From NCBI GenBank assembly GCA_027604705.1, contig JADHYV010000002.1, forward strand, positions 372,001-436,000: 64,000 bases of DNA, given 5' to 3'. A model generated the notes under the pieces. The model had not been told where the DNA came from and ran no database searches. It saw nothing but the letters and a program-made list of their open reading frames with translations. The stretch's first letter is position 1. The number at the start of each line of letters is the position of its first letter. The position numbers were made by a program, and so were the translations under genes. Source of the DNA: Allomyces arbusculus (lineage: Eukaryota > Blastocladiomycota > Blastocladiomycetes > Blastocladiales > Blastocladiaceae). Below are positions 39,301 through 48,269 of this stretch, piece after piece.

Positions 39301-40399
39301 TCTTTGACTCGATTCTCAAGACACAGGAAAAGGCAATTGGCAGCGGTGGAGGAGGCGGCGGCGTGGCCAAGACGAGTGATGAGCTGGTCACCGAGGTCGC
39401 AAACGACATTCAGCGCAAGATGCCGCAGCCGTTTGCCATTGACACGGTCCTGGAAAAGTTCCCCGTGAACTACCGTGAAAGCTTGAATACGGTGCTCGTC
39501 CAAGAAATGATCCGGTACAACCGGCTGCTCAATGTGGTGCTCGCGTCGCTGGCCAATGTGCAAAAGGCGATCAAGGGCTTGGTGCTCATGTCGGCCGAGC
39601 TCGAGGACACGGCCAAGTGCATGCTCATTTCCAAGGTGCCAACGTCGTGGGCGGCCAAGTCGTACCCGTCGCTCAAGCCGCTCGGCGGCTACGTAAACGA
39701 TCTGATTGCGCGCTTGCGGTTCCTGCAGACTTGGTACGAAGAGGGTGCGCCGGTCGTGTTCTGGCTGTCGGGTTTCTACTTTACGCAGTCGTTTATCACG
39801 GGTACGGCTGCTTCCTTTCACACTTCTCACACTTTGCCACGGTGAACTGACCTGACGCGTGCCCCATCGCCGACAGCCATGCTGCAAAACTATGCTCGCA
39901 AGTACACAGTCCCAATCGACGAGCTGGGCCTCGACTTTGAGCTCGTTTTGGACCCAAGTGTGCTCGACCATCGGCCAAGCGACGGCGTGTTTGTGAACGG
40001 TATTTTCATGGAGGGCGCGCGCATTGACAACGAGACGGGGCTGTTGGCTGAGTCGCACCCAAAAATGCTCTTCAGCTCAATACCTGCAGTGCGTTTTCAC
40101 TTCCACTTCCATATTGCGCATTCAAATCACGTTGCTAAAAGTCTGACCCACTCTTCACCGTATAGATTTGGTTCAAGCCCATCAAGACGGTCAATATCAC
40201 GCCAAAGATTCAGCGCGCCGACGGCGTGTCGTACGAGGCGTATCGGTGCCCAATGTACAAGACGTCGGCGCGCCGCGGTGTCTTATCGACGACGGGACAC
40301 TCGACTAACTACGTGATCGCGCTCCGATTGCCGAGTGCCGTTCCGGAAAAGCACTGGGTGTTGCGCGGGTGCGCGTGCTTGCTGACGCTGGACGATTGA
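27343..40399 (+). CDS. Axonemal single-headed inner-arm dynein heavy chain (DNAH3/7/12 type)
   Basis: Nine exons, 27343-27418, 27483-27892, 27957-28061, 28130-29590, 29666-33322, 33405-38389, 38456-39801, 39877-40088 and 40166-40399, give 4161 aa (human DNAH7 4024). The tail holds RSNILEL-free linker sequence [14 protein letters not shown] across a GC-AG intron. Motor landmarks: AAA1 [11 protein letters not shown] (about residue 1490) and [15 protein letters not shown]2 GETGSGKT (about 1771); AAA3 GPTGTGKS (about 2116); AAA4 GVGGSGRQ (about 2465); a coiled-coil stalk at about 2700-3020; and the C-terminal dynein fold to [27 protein letters not shown] and the size point to the DNAH3/7/12 group of monomeric inner-arm dyneins, which bend the flagellum. 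The short N-terminal exons are the least certain part. A 13-base C run forms the polypyrimidine tract before exon 4. Confidence 0.93.
29591..29665 (+). other. GC-AG intron in the DNAH3/7/12-type dynein gene
   Basis: The 75-nt interval reads CAG|GCACGT at the donor, has a perfect CTAAC branch-like site near 29637-29641, and ends CACAG. It is phase 0. Splicing here joins SFHDYSQ to QVEHFYD with the same spacing as in animal DNAH7-group tails, whereas reading through hits an in-frame stop. No GT donor nearby gives the required phase. Confidence 0.7.
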
Positions 40400-41325
40400 G
40401 CGAACTAATGGGGGGACTGGCTCTGTTTTTTGACCCTGTGCACTGTGTCCCAATTGGGATGCGAATAGCACTAGCGGGAATGGCTATTGGGCACGATTGT
40501 TGATGTCGAGGCGGCGTAGTATTTATTCCCAACAAAGGCTCGTTTTGGTCCCAACGTGCAGCAACTCACTGAGAAGTTTTATACATCATTTGTTGAGGAT
40601 GCGGGTCCTCGTTCGCATTGGGGGCCCGATCTGCAACACGCAGGCATTAGGAGCAGCGGGAGTGTTGAACTGGGAACGTTGCAACACGTTAACAGCCGAT
40701 CTTGTTCTGGAACGTCGCAGGTCCTCTCGTCAGTTTCCAGGCCCATGTGATGCTCGGGCGCCATTCAAGCACTGCACATGGGCAGATCAACGCCACAGCT
40801 TGAAACAGGAACGCCCTGTGCATGCCTTACGCCACAACCCACGCCTGCGATCAGGGCGATGTTTGAGGAGGTCTTGTGTGCACACCCGCGCACGCGCACG
40901 CTACGATCTGCTCGTCGGGTTTGCTCGGGCCTGCTCGGGCCTGCTCGTCGTCGAGAAGATCGGCTCGCTGCCGCCAGGGAGTACGTCCAGCTGCGAGACG
41001 AGGGGCAAAAGTCAAGAAACAGTATCATCTTTACACGCCCTCTTTCTGCACCTTGCCGCGCGCGTCCAGATTCAACTCTCGGAGCTTTTCGCAACGCAGC
41101 CGGTGCTTGATAAGGTCGCACGCACACGATGTTCACAGTCTGCAAGCGCGTGCGATGGCACTGTTACGCTCCCCGAGTCGAATCGGACAGTATAAATCCA
41201 GCGGACGCCCTGCCCGGGTCCTTGTTTTCCGAAGCAAACGCGAGACAGCATTTCAAGCGCCAGCAACAACTGCAACCAGCACCAATTAGCCTCAGCCAGC
41301 CCAACGCTCCCGACCTTGTCATAGC
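40400..41325. other. Intergenic region upstream of the SSH4-like gene
   Basis: This 926-bp gap is the longest in the window. Open frames in it (for example 40497-41195) have no recognisable similarity, low-complexity composition and no good start context, so none is called. It contains a short tandem GGGCCTGCTC pair near 40926-40945 and a TATA box at its right end. Confidence 0.4.
41191..41196 (+). promoter_or_regulatory. TATA box of the SSH4-like gene
   Basis: TATAAA (in CAGTATAAATCC) lies 130 bp upstream of the ATG at 41326, a spacing that allows a TSS about 30 bp downstream and a roughly 100-nt leader. It is the clearest TATA box in the window. Confidence 0.45.
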
Positions 41326-43402
41326 ATGAGCCCGGCGTCGTTTCGATTTGCCCCGGCCAGCAGACCACGGGCCCGACGACGCGACATTACCTCGTCCAAG
41401 TCGCTCTTCACTCTGGCCGTGATCGCGTGCGTGATTGCGATCTGTGCGACCGTGATGCCGCTTGTCTCTGCAACTCCCTACCCAAAAGGCGGCGGCGGCG
41501 GCGGCGGCGGACGTGGTGGCGGAGGTGGTGGGGGCGGTAGCCGCGGTGGAGGGTCAAGCTCAAGTGTTGGGAAAGGCGCTGGCAGTAGCCGGGGTGGCGG
41601 CGGTAGCAGTAGCAACTCTGGCGGGACCCGCGACGGAGGGTCAAGCTCAAGTGTTGGGAAAGGCGTTGGCAGTAGCTGGGGCGGCGGCAGCAGCAGTAGC
41701 AACTCTGGCGGGACCCGCGACGGATCGTCGGGTGGTGCTAGCGGAGGTTGGGCACCGCGCCCCGGAGGTTCGTGCCGAAATCATATTGCTCTTATCTCAC
41801 CGCACTCGATTCTTTGCGGGATCTCAACTAATCAAGTTCACGCGCGTAGCCGTAATTGTGACGGGGCCGCACGGGTATTCTGGCTACTGGTCAGGGCCAG
41901 TGTATTACCATCCTACGTATGGAGTCGCCTGCCAGTTTCAGCGGCAAGACGGCCTGCTCGAAACGTACTACGGAACAGCAATGTGCTCAGCCGCCTCCAC
42001 CGCCAACCCGACGGCGACGTGGCCGTACGGCGCAACGTTCACGCCAACGCCAACAACGACGCCATTCCCGACCACGGGCGTTCGCTCTGCGCCGTCATAT
42101 TATGGCACCAACTCTGGCATGAGCACGTCGACCATCGTCGAAATTGCCGCGGCCGGCGTTCTTAGCGTATTTATTCTCCTCTGTTGCTGTGTCGGGTGCT
42201 GCGCGGCGGTGGGCAGCAAAACGCCAGGGGCGTCGACCACGCGACCCGGTGCCGGCGAGGCATTACCGCCCATGGCCGCAACCAATGATTTGCAAGTGAC
42301 GGCGCAAGGATCGCTGTCGACGCCCGTGCACATCGCGCTGGAGTTTGACAACGACCGTGCCGAGGGCTACCTGCGCACGAACCCGCCGCTCCCGCCGCTT
42401 GTGACTGCGGACCAGATCGAGCAAATGAAGAACTCGTCGGCGTGGCAGTTTTCGGCAGCGGGCCTTTCGCCGAGCCAAGCGACAGTTGGGGACAACCTGA
42501 TTTCTTTTTTCCAAGGCCTCGCGCCGTTTGCGCCGGGTCAGGACGCAACCGTTTTCACGACGCTGCCTGTTCCATGGCTGCCCGAAAACATTGCGACCGT
42601 TGCTGTGGGCGACGCGGTAGCCATGTCGCCACGACCGGTCCTGTATTTCGAAATTACCGTGATCGCCATGAGCCCGCAAACGACGATTGCCGTTGGCCTG
42701 ACTACGACACCGTACCCGTCGTACCGCTTGCCCGGTTGGCACACGTGGTCGCTCGGGTACCACTCGGACGACGGCCGCTTATTTGCGTGCGACTCAGAGC
42801 ATGGTCAGTCATACGGGATGCCATTCCGTGCGGTCGACGTCGTCGGCGTCGGGATCGACACGGCGCGGCGCGCTGTCTTCTTCACGCGCAACGGCGTGCG
42901 TCTGCCTGACGTGCCGCCCGAAACGCGACCGATCCCGGCACCGGAACTCGCGGTGCACCCGGCAGTGGGCGCCGACGGCCCCTGCATCGTGCAGTACAAT
43001 TTCGGGACGACGGGGCCGTTCAAGTGGGCTGAGGCGAACGACGGGTCCTATGGGTACTGCTGGGAGCCACTGCCGACCTACTCGGCCACGGCCCGCCCCG
43101 TCGGTGCGACGAACATGGCCGCGTCACCAAGTGTTGCCCCGTTTTTCGCTCCAGGAAGCATGACCATGCCGACGCCGACCATGGTAATGCCGACCCCTAT
43201 GCCGATTGCAACGACGTTCCCGTACTCGCCGCCTATCGGGACATCCGCATCACCGGCGGGCCCCTTTGTGATCCCCAGTCAGGCGGCTGTGCTGTCGTTG
43301 CCGCGGCCATCCGTGATCCCTGCCGACCAGAGAATGCCCATGCCAGAACCGACCGCTGCGTCGATGCCTCCAACCGCAACAAGTCCACCTGCTCTCCGAT
43401 AA
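41326..43402 (+). CDS. SSH4: Type I membrane SPRY-domain protein, SSH4/EAR1-like putative Rsp5 adaptor
   Basis: Exons 41326-41767 and 41850-43402 (intron 82 nt, GTTCGT donor, CTAATC branch-like site) encode 664 aa. Order of parts: a signal peptide or anchor (SLFTLAVIACVIAICATV, about residues 25-50); a Gly/Ser-rich lumenal region of about 95 residues with an internal duplication; a segment with YWSGPVYYHPTYGV; a transmembrane helix ending in a Cys cluster (VFILLCCCVGCCAAVG, about 245-270); a lead-in TADQIEQMKNSSAWQFS like that of Ssh4/Ear1; a SPRY domain (about 411-540; VLYFEITVIAMS, LGYHSDDGRLF, VGVGIDTARRAVFFTRNG, VQYNFGTTGPFKW); and a PY-like LPTY at about 553. In yeast such proteins recruit the ubiquitin ligase Rsp5 to endosomal and vacuolar membrane cargo. 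The family call is inference from layout; SPRY and TM are seen directly. Confidence 0.65.
41548..41721 (+). repeat. In-frame 87-bp tandem duplication in the Gly/Ser-rich region
   Basis: Two adjacent 87-bp units, 41548-41634 and 41635-41721, each encode a 29-residue GGSSSSVGKG...NSGGTRD block. They differ at only a few positions (for example KGAGSSRGG versus KGVGSSWGG), so the duplication looks recent. Confidence 0.75.
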
Positions 43403-43827
43403 AGGAGTGTCGCGCTTGCGTATCATTGTTTGGTCCCCAGGCCCCGTTGCGGCCTGCTATGAGATGGCCACGTCCTTGGCCTGCTCGCGTTGAAAGTGAA
43501 CGAGAAATAGATTACAATTGATGCAGAAGTTGGAGGTAGCTGTTCTGATTCAACATCTAAGGCTCAAGCGCACTTGGCCGGAAGTCGAATCAAACGGCAG
43601 GCCGAGAGTTGAGCGCCCCTGCGGACTCGCTCAAGTCGAGTTGAACAGACTGAGCAGTATTGGCAAGAGCGACGTGTTCAGACCGAGATTCGAACGCTCG
43701 GCCAACTTGAGCTTGTTAAAGTCAGTGACTCAGAGTCACATGACTGATTCAAGTTCGGCTTGGTCGACGAAGCCAGCCGTGGGGCAAGAGCTGAACCCCC
43801 TCCCCTTCGAAACGGAAGATCGTCAAA
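43403..43827. promoter_or_regulatory. Upstream region of RPL38 with a Gcn4-like palindrome
   Basis: This 425-bp gap contains the RPL38 promoter. At 43725-43739 lies a perfect 15-bp palindrome, GTGACTC-A-GAGTCAC, which includes the AP-1/Gcn4 core TGACTCA (43726-43732). It is followed by CACATGAC and flanked by TCAGT and ACTGA arms, so the symmetry extends imperfectly to about 43722-43747, roughly 80-105 bp before the ATG. No gene is seen. Confidence 0.45.
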
Positions 43828-44796
43828 ATGGTCAGTGCACGCCCACCGCCTACCGCACCACCAGCACCAGCACGCACGAGCGGCACTTTGACGACAAGCG
43901 ACCTACGAACGACCGCAGCGACGACCACGACGCCGTCATCTTGCCCAGCGTGACGTGCCCGCCCGCACAACGACCCTCGCGCGCCCCACGGAGCTGCGCG
44001 CCTGCACGCCTCGCTGAACGGATGGACCGCCGTGACCACCCCACCCGGCACCACTACGGCGCACGAACCCGAACCGCTTCCGTCTCGCCGTAAGGCGTTA
44101 CTATGACCCTGCAAACCGGGCAACGTTGCTATGACGTTTGACGGCGGCTGTATGCAGTTCTGCGAGTGGGTGGGTCCGATTGGTCATTGGCCCGAACTCG
44201 GCACGCTCGGCACGCAGCCCGAATTCGCCAACTCTTTGCGCTCCGCACCGATTCTGCTGTCCAGCAGCTAGTTTCGTCGTTGCCGGCCGTCCCGTCTCCC
44301 GCGGTCATTTGCGGTCATTTCGTCGCGTCGTCGCTCAGTTGTCATCTCGTCGTGCCGCGGTGATCTCGTCGTGCTGGTGCTCGCGGGGCTGTTCTCTTGA
44401 ACCTCTGATTTAGGAGACTGACGGCCTCGTTTGCCGTTTTTCCTTCGATCTCTGCAGCCCAAGCAGGTTTCGGACATCAAGGACTTCCTCGAAATTGCCC
44501 GCCGTAAGGACGTGCAGTGTATGTCTCCCCTCCTGTGCAATTTTTAGCGCCGTAGACCCACGTTGGCGTTTTGGACGCTCGATCTGCTGTGCAAACGGAA
44601 TTCTGACGCTTTTTCGTGTTTGAACGACCTAGCGGCGCGCATCAAGAAGACGGGCAACATCACCAAGTTCAAGCTCCGTGGCGCGACGTACATGTACACG
44701 CTCTTGGTCAAGGACCCCGCCAAGGCCAAGAAGCTCAAGGAGACGCTCCCCAAGGACATCAAGGTTGAGACCGGCAAGAAGGCCACCAAGGCTTAA
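43828..44796 (+). CDS. RPL38: 60S ribosomal protein eL38
   Basis: Exons 43828-43830 (the ATG alone), 44458-44518 and 44633-44796 encode 75 aa, close to the usual 70-80. The protein begins M|PKQVSDIKDFLEIARRKD and continues across intron 2 into SARIKKTGNITKFKLRG and YMYTLLVKDPAKAKKLKETL. Exons 2 and 3 are secure. Exon 1 is inferred: the family starts M-P-K/R, exon 2 begins exactly at P after CTGCAG, and ATG|GTCAGT at 43828 is the only good upstream ATG followed by a donor. The resulting first intron is 627 nt, far above the window's norm. I looked for C/D-box motifs (RTGATGA, CTGA) in it and saw no convincing snoRNA. Confidence 0.85.
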
Positions 44797-45095
44797 ATGC
44801 GCCCGTGGTTGTAATATATTTTGCCTCTCAAAACCATTTGCTTACTGCTCATGATCTCTGTTTGGCAGCGACCGTGTTACGCTCGTCATGCTAGTTTCAG
44901 GACCCGATGGGATGGCAACAAAGGCAGCCGGTTCGCTCGCTGATCGCATCAAGTGGTTGTTCATCGGCTCGCTCACTTCAAGCAGGAACGCTCCTGCTTC
45001 AAGCATGCGAGATCCAATCCGATCCCGTGTGACTCAGCGATGAGGAAAAATTCAATTTGAACGCAAGGAAGTCCAACAGTTTCACTTACGATCCC
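44797..45095. other. Convergent 3' region of RPL38 and the TTC29-like gene
   Basis: This 299-bp gap separates two converging genes and holds both 3' UTRs. It contains a perfect hairpin, AAGCAGGA-ACGC-TCCTGCTT (44980-44999), set within repeated TTCAAGC motifs, and a TGACTCA motif near 45029-45035. No gene is seen. Confidence 0.4.
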
Positions 45096-46580
45096 TCACC
45101 CGACCACAGTCCCATCCCCTCCCTTCTCGGCCCATCGGCGAACCTGGCTCAAGTACGCCATGGCAGCCTGCGGACCGGCATTCACGGCGGCCAGTAAATC
45201 CTCGAGCAACGGCGTGCCGCGCGCAATCCCGAGCTGCACGCACGACGCGTCGTCAGTCGCGGATTGCAGGAATCCAGCCGCGGTGGCGCCATTGCCCATA
45301 CGGTTAAGCAAATTGCCGAGCATCACAGCGGCGCGGTGCCGTGCCGGGACAGCCTCGACGGCCGCGGTAGTATTCGAGTCGAGGTACGTGCGCAGGACCG
45401 TCATGGCTCCTTCCAAGTCGCCAAGCTGGTCGCGGCACTCAGCGACGGCCAGGACCGCGGCGCCAATGGCCGCGGGTGACGCTTCCGGGGGTGCCGACGC
45501 GTCGGTGAGAGTCTGCGCCCACTCTAGGTACTGCTCGAGTGCTGGGCGGGCTGCGTCGAGCTGCCCGAGTTCGAGGTTGGTGCGGCCAAGTCGTCGGTGC
45601 AGGTCCATGGTCAGCGGGACGGCGCGTGGGTGAGTTGGTGGGATGTGGGCGAGAGTCGTGGCGTAGAGATCGTGGGCAGCGGCCCATTGGCCTGCGGCTT
45701 CGTGCTGGTCAAAAGTGAGCATGGTGATCAGCAAAAGGGGCACGCGTTTCGACAACCGGTGCGATAGCTCCTACCTTTTCGGCAACGGTCTGGACCGATT
45801 GGATCATGCGGTCGACAGCGTTTGGGAGCACGAGCGCTTGGTGGCACTGCGCAATGGCCTCGGCGTGTTTTCCTGGACGCATAATAGATGGAGAGTGTTA
45901 CCGCGTCTTCTCCACCCGCTGGCAACCGGCAAAAAAAAAAAAAAAAAAAACAACGAACCCTGCTTGGCCAAGGCCTCAGCAAGCGCGACGCGTGCTTCCA
46001 CCACAGCCATTTCAGGTTCCGGGATCGCATTCAAGGCCTTCCCCGCAGCCCGAATCGAAAGCGCCGTGGACAGCGCCTTGTCGGCAAACCGTGCCGCCGC
46101 GACAGGAAACGCATCAAGCAAGAACGCAGCGAGGGCGCGACACGCCGTGTACGAGTCGGCCTGATCAGCGCGCAGAACCGCATCTTCTCGGCCAGCGAGC
46201 AGCTTACACAGCCGCTGGACATGCGCGGGCGACGTGCGAAATTGCACCTGACGACGCCAGAGGGCGTGTGCGGCCACGGCCCCGCCCGACGGCGGGGTGT
46301 GGTCGGCATTGGCGTCGTCGAGCCGCATCATGGCAAACAGGTCGGCAAACGAGTCGACGTAGCCGTCAGTCAGGAGCTTAAGCGCCATGGCGCGCAGTAG
46401 CGGCTCGGCCGTATTACTAGTGCCGTTGGTGCTGCCATGGTTGGTGGAGGTTGCGGTCGGGATTGGGCTCGCGCTCGTGGAGCCTGACGATACGCGGTAC
46501 GGGCTCGCGGCTCGCGGTGGCGACCGCGATGCTGCGTCGGCGCGGTCGGTCTGCGGCAAGTGAGCGGGCGGGGCGGGCAT
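45096..46580 (-). CDS. TTC29: TPR protein, TTC29-like axonemal component
   Basis: Minus-strand exons 46580-45959, 45872-45775 and 45704-45096 encode 442 aa (human TTC29 475). The N-terminus is disordered and Ser/Pro/Thr-rich. The fold begins with LLTDGYVDSFADLFAMMRLD, which matches the conserved opening of TTC29. TPR-like helix pairs follow: AFLLDAFPVAAARFADKALS, the junction-spanning KQGKHAEAIAQCHQALVL, HEAAGQWAAAHDLYATTL, LGRTNLELGQLDAARPALEQY and CRDQLGDLEGAMTVLRTYL. In Chlamydomonas the orthologue p44 is associated with a monomeric inner-arm dynein, and human TTC29 loss causes sperm flagellar defects. The TPR fold is certain; the TTC29 identity is a pattern-based inference. Intron 1 (86 nt) carries a 20-base T run just after its donor. 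It is divergent from the APD1-like gene. Confidence 0.6.
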
Positions 46581-46987
46581 GGTGCAGGGCAAAGGACGTT
46601 GCGGCACTCCACGGTGGATCAACAACGGCTGCCCCGCGCTTCGGGCCTCGAAGAGCCAACCCGGCGCTTGGTTCGAACCCTGGACGATGCAAGTCTGTTT
46701 CGAATCAAGGGTTGCGCCCGTTTGGCCCTCCGGGTGGCGCCGCGACCAAGAACGGTTCCAACCGTTCCTCGTGCCTGCTTTGTCGCCAACGTCGTCGACG
46801 ACGACCAACCCTGGAGCAAGTTGGCGGCAATAAAGTCGCAACGCCGCCCGCAACAGAGGCTCTCCACCCTGCACGCTTGCGATCTCCTCGCCCGCCCGCC
46901 CGCCCGCTGCGTGCTGCCCAACACTTGACTCGTCCTGGCCAGGCATCTGTCCAAATACCGACCAGCCAATCTGCTCATCAACCAGTC
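46581..46987. promoter_or_regulatory. Divergent promoter of the TTC29-like and APD1-like genes
   Basis: This 407-bp interval separates two head-to-head start codons. It contains a self-complementary GGTTCGAACC near 46665-46674 that resembles a Pol III B-box, but the flanks do not fold into a tRNA. No TATA box and no gene are seen. Confidence 0.35.
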
Positions 46988-47980
46988 ATGTCCGGCATCT
47001 TCAGCAACATCAAGTCAGTCGCCTCGTCCCTTTCGCTCAGGTCGCTCGTTTCGCGGCGCGGGTCGCAGCAGGCCAACGACGACGCCGAATACCCGTCCTC
47101 GATCGACTTCACCGACGCGTGCGCGGCCTGCGACAATCCGTGTGCCGAGCATGCGGCCTACTCGGTGCGCACCGAGGCGCAGATCGACAAGACGAGTACA
47201 CTTGCCGGGTCGATCAAGCCCTACACGCACCACCTGCTCCTGTGCACGGGCAACGCCGCCTTTTCGTGGGCGAGCCATATCGATGCCGATTCGAAACTCG
47301 CTGCTAAAATTGACGACGTGGCCTCGTCGCTCAAGGGCACCAAACGCACTGCCGGGTCCGGCGCCGACGCACCTGTGGGCCGTGTCGTGGTCACAGCGTG
47401 CGACCGCCCGCGGTCCAACCCGGCCGTGCACTTTGACGCGCACGGCGACGAAGTTGAGGCCGTCGACATTCTCGTCTTCCCGGACCACGTTATGATCACG
47501 GACGTGACCATCGAAAACGCCGAGTCGGTGCTCACGCACTGGTTCCAGCACAATACGCTGCCCCGGGCACCCGCGGGCGCGTCATTTGCGCCGCAAGTTC
47601 TGCCCGTTGAGCACAAGCACCACGTCCTGGTTTGCGCGCACAAGAAGCGCGACTCGCGGTGTGGTGAGTCCGGGCCCATCTTGATTCGCGAGTTCCATCG
47701 CGTGATCGATCGCGATTTCCCGGACTTGCACGACCAGGTCGCCGTCTACGGCACGTCGCATATCGGCGGGCATAAGTTTGCCGGCACGCTGATCATGTAC
47801 CCGTCGGGCGACTGGTATGGCCGCGTGCATACGTGTGATGTGACGACGCTAGTTCAGGAACAGGTGCGTGGTGGACACACTGTCAAGAAGCTGTGGCGAG
47901 GGCGCGGGTTGCCACTCGCCAAGACGTGTGGGGCCAATGAGGGAGAGAAGAGTGGAGCGGCTGCACCGGCGCACGCGTAG
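46988..47980 (+). CDS. APD1: Sucrase/ferredoxin-like (Apd1-type) thioredoxin-fold Fe-S protein
   Basis: A single exon encodes 330 aa; yeast Apd1 is 316. It starts MSGIFSNIKSVASSLSLRS. Family features are the N-terminal Cys motif DACAACDNPCAEH, HHLLLCTGNAAFSWASHI, then the C-terminal thioredoxin-like ferredoxin half: HHVLVCAHKKRDSRCGESGP followed by the hallmark GTSHIGGHKFAGTLIMYP. In Apd1-family proteins two Cys and two His of this half bind a 2Fe-2S cluster; the Cys-x-His and HxGGH pieces are both present. These proteins act in redox homeostasis and are linked in yeast to metal and oxidant tolerance. The ORF stays open upstream of 46988, but this ATG gives the family-like length. It converges on EMP24 with a 289-bp gap. 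Confidence 0.85.
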   Translation: MSGIFSNIKSVASSLSLRSLVSRRGSQQANDDAEYPSSIDFTDACAACDNPCAEHAAYSVRTEAQIDKTSTLAGSIKPYTHHLLLCTGNAAFSWASHIDADSKLAAKIDDVASSLKGTKRTAGSGADAPVGRVVVTACDRPRSNPAVHFDAHGDEVEAVDILVFPDHVMITDVTIENAESVLTHWFQHNTLPRAPAGASFAPQVLPVEHKHHVLVCAHKKRDSRCGESGPILIREFHRVIDRDFPDLHDQVAVYGTSHIGGHKFAGTLIMYPSGDWYGRVHTCDVTTLVQEQVRGGHTVKKLWRGRGLPLAKTCGANEGEKSGAAAPAHA

Positions 47981-48269
47981 CGCACGCCAGAGGACCGCGA
48001 CGTATTGCAACTATCAATCAACCCGTCTTGGATTCGTTGCCAGACTTGGCTCCGAGGGTCGCATTGAGACAACAGGCTGACGTGGGTTTCGGTCGACATG
48101 TGCCGTCTTGGAGCCCTCAGAAGTCAGAATCAACTGATACCCGACACGGGCGGGTGGACAAGCCGCGCGACTCAAAAATAGGATCTAATCACCACCGCTA
48201 AAGAAAGACACGATTGCACGCGCGCAGCCAACGGGCCGAAACGGCGCGCGGGCGTGTCGACGCGTTCCC

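Noticed and set aside
40497-41195. 232-codon frame in the longest intergenic gap
   Set aside because: No recognisable domain, mixed low-complexity composition, and it overlaps the TATA box of the next gene.
43680-43710. Minus-strand TTGGCCGAG plus GTTCGAATC, like tRNA-Ser/Leu A and B boxes
   Set aside because: The two motifs are nearly adjacent and the T stem has mismatches, so no cloverleaf can be drawn; probably chance.
43831-44457. Possible snoRNA in the long RPL38 intron
   Set aside because: No C-box/D-box pair or clear H/ACA fold could be found by eye; short GCGGTCATTT and TCTCGTCGTG repeats are present but do not support an RNA gene.
46660-46690. GGTTCGAACC resembling a tRNA T-loop/B-box
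   Set aside because: On neither strand do the flanks form a T stem, acceptor stem or A-box at the proper distance.
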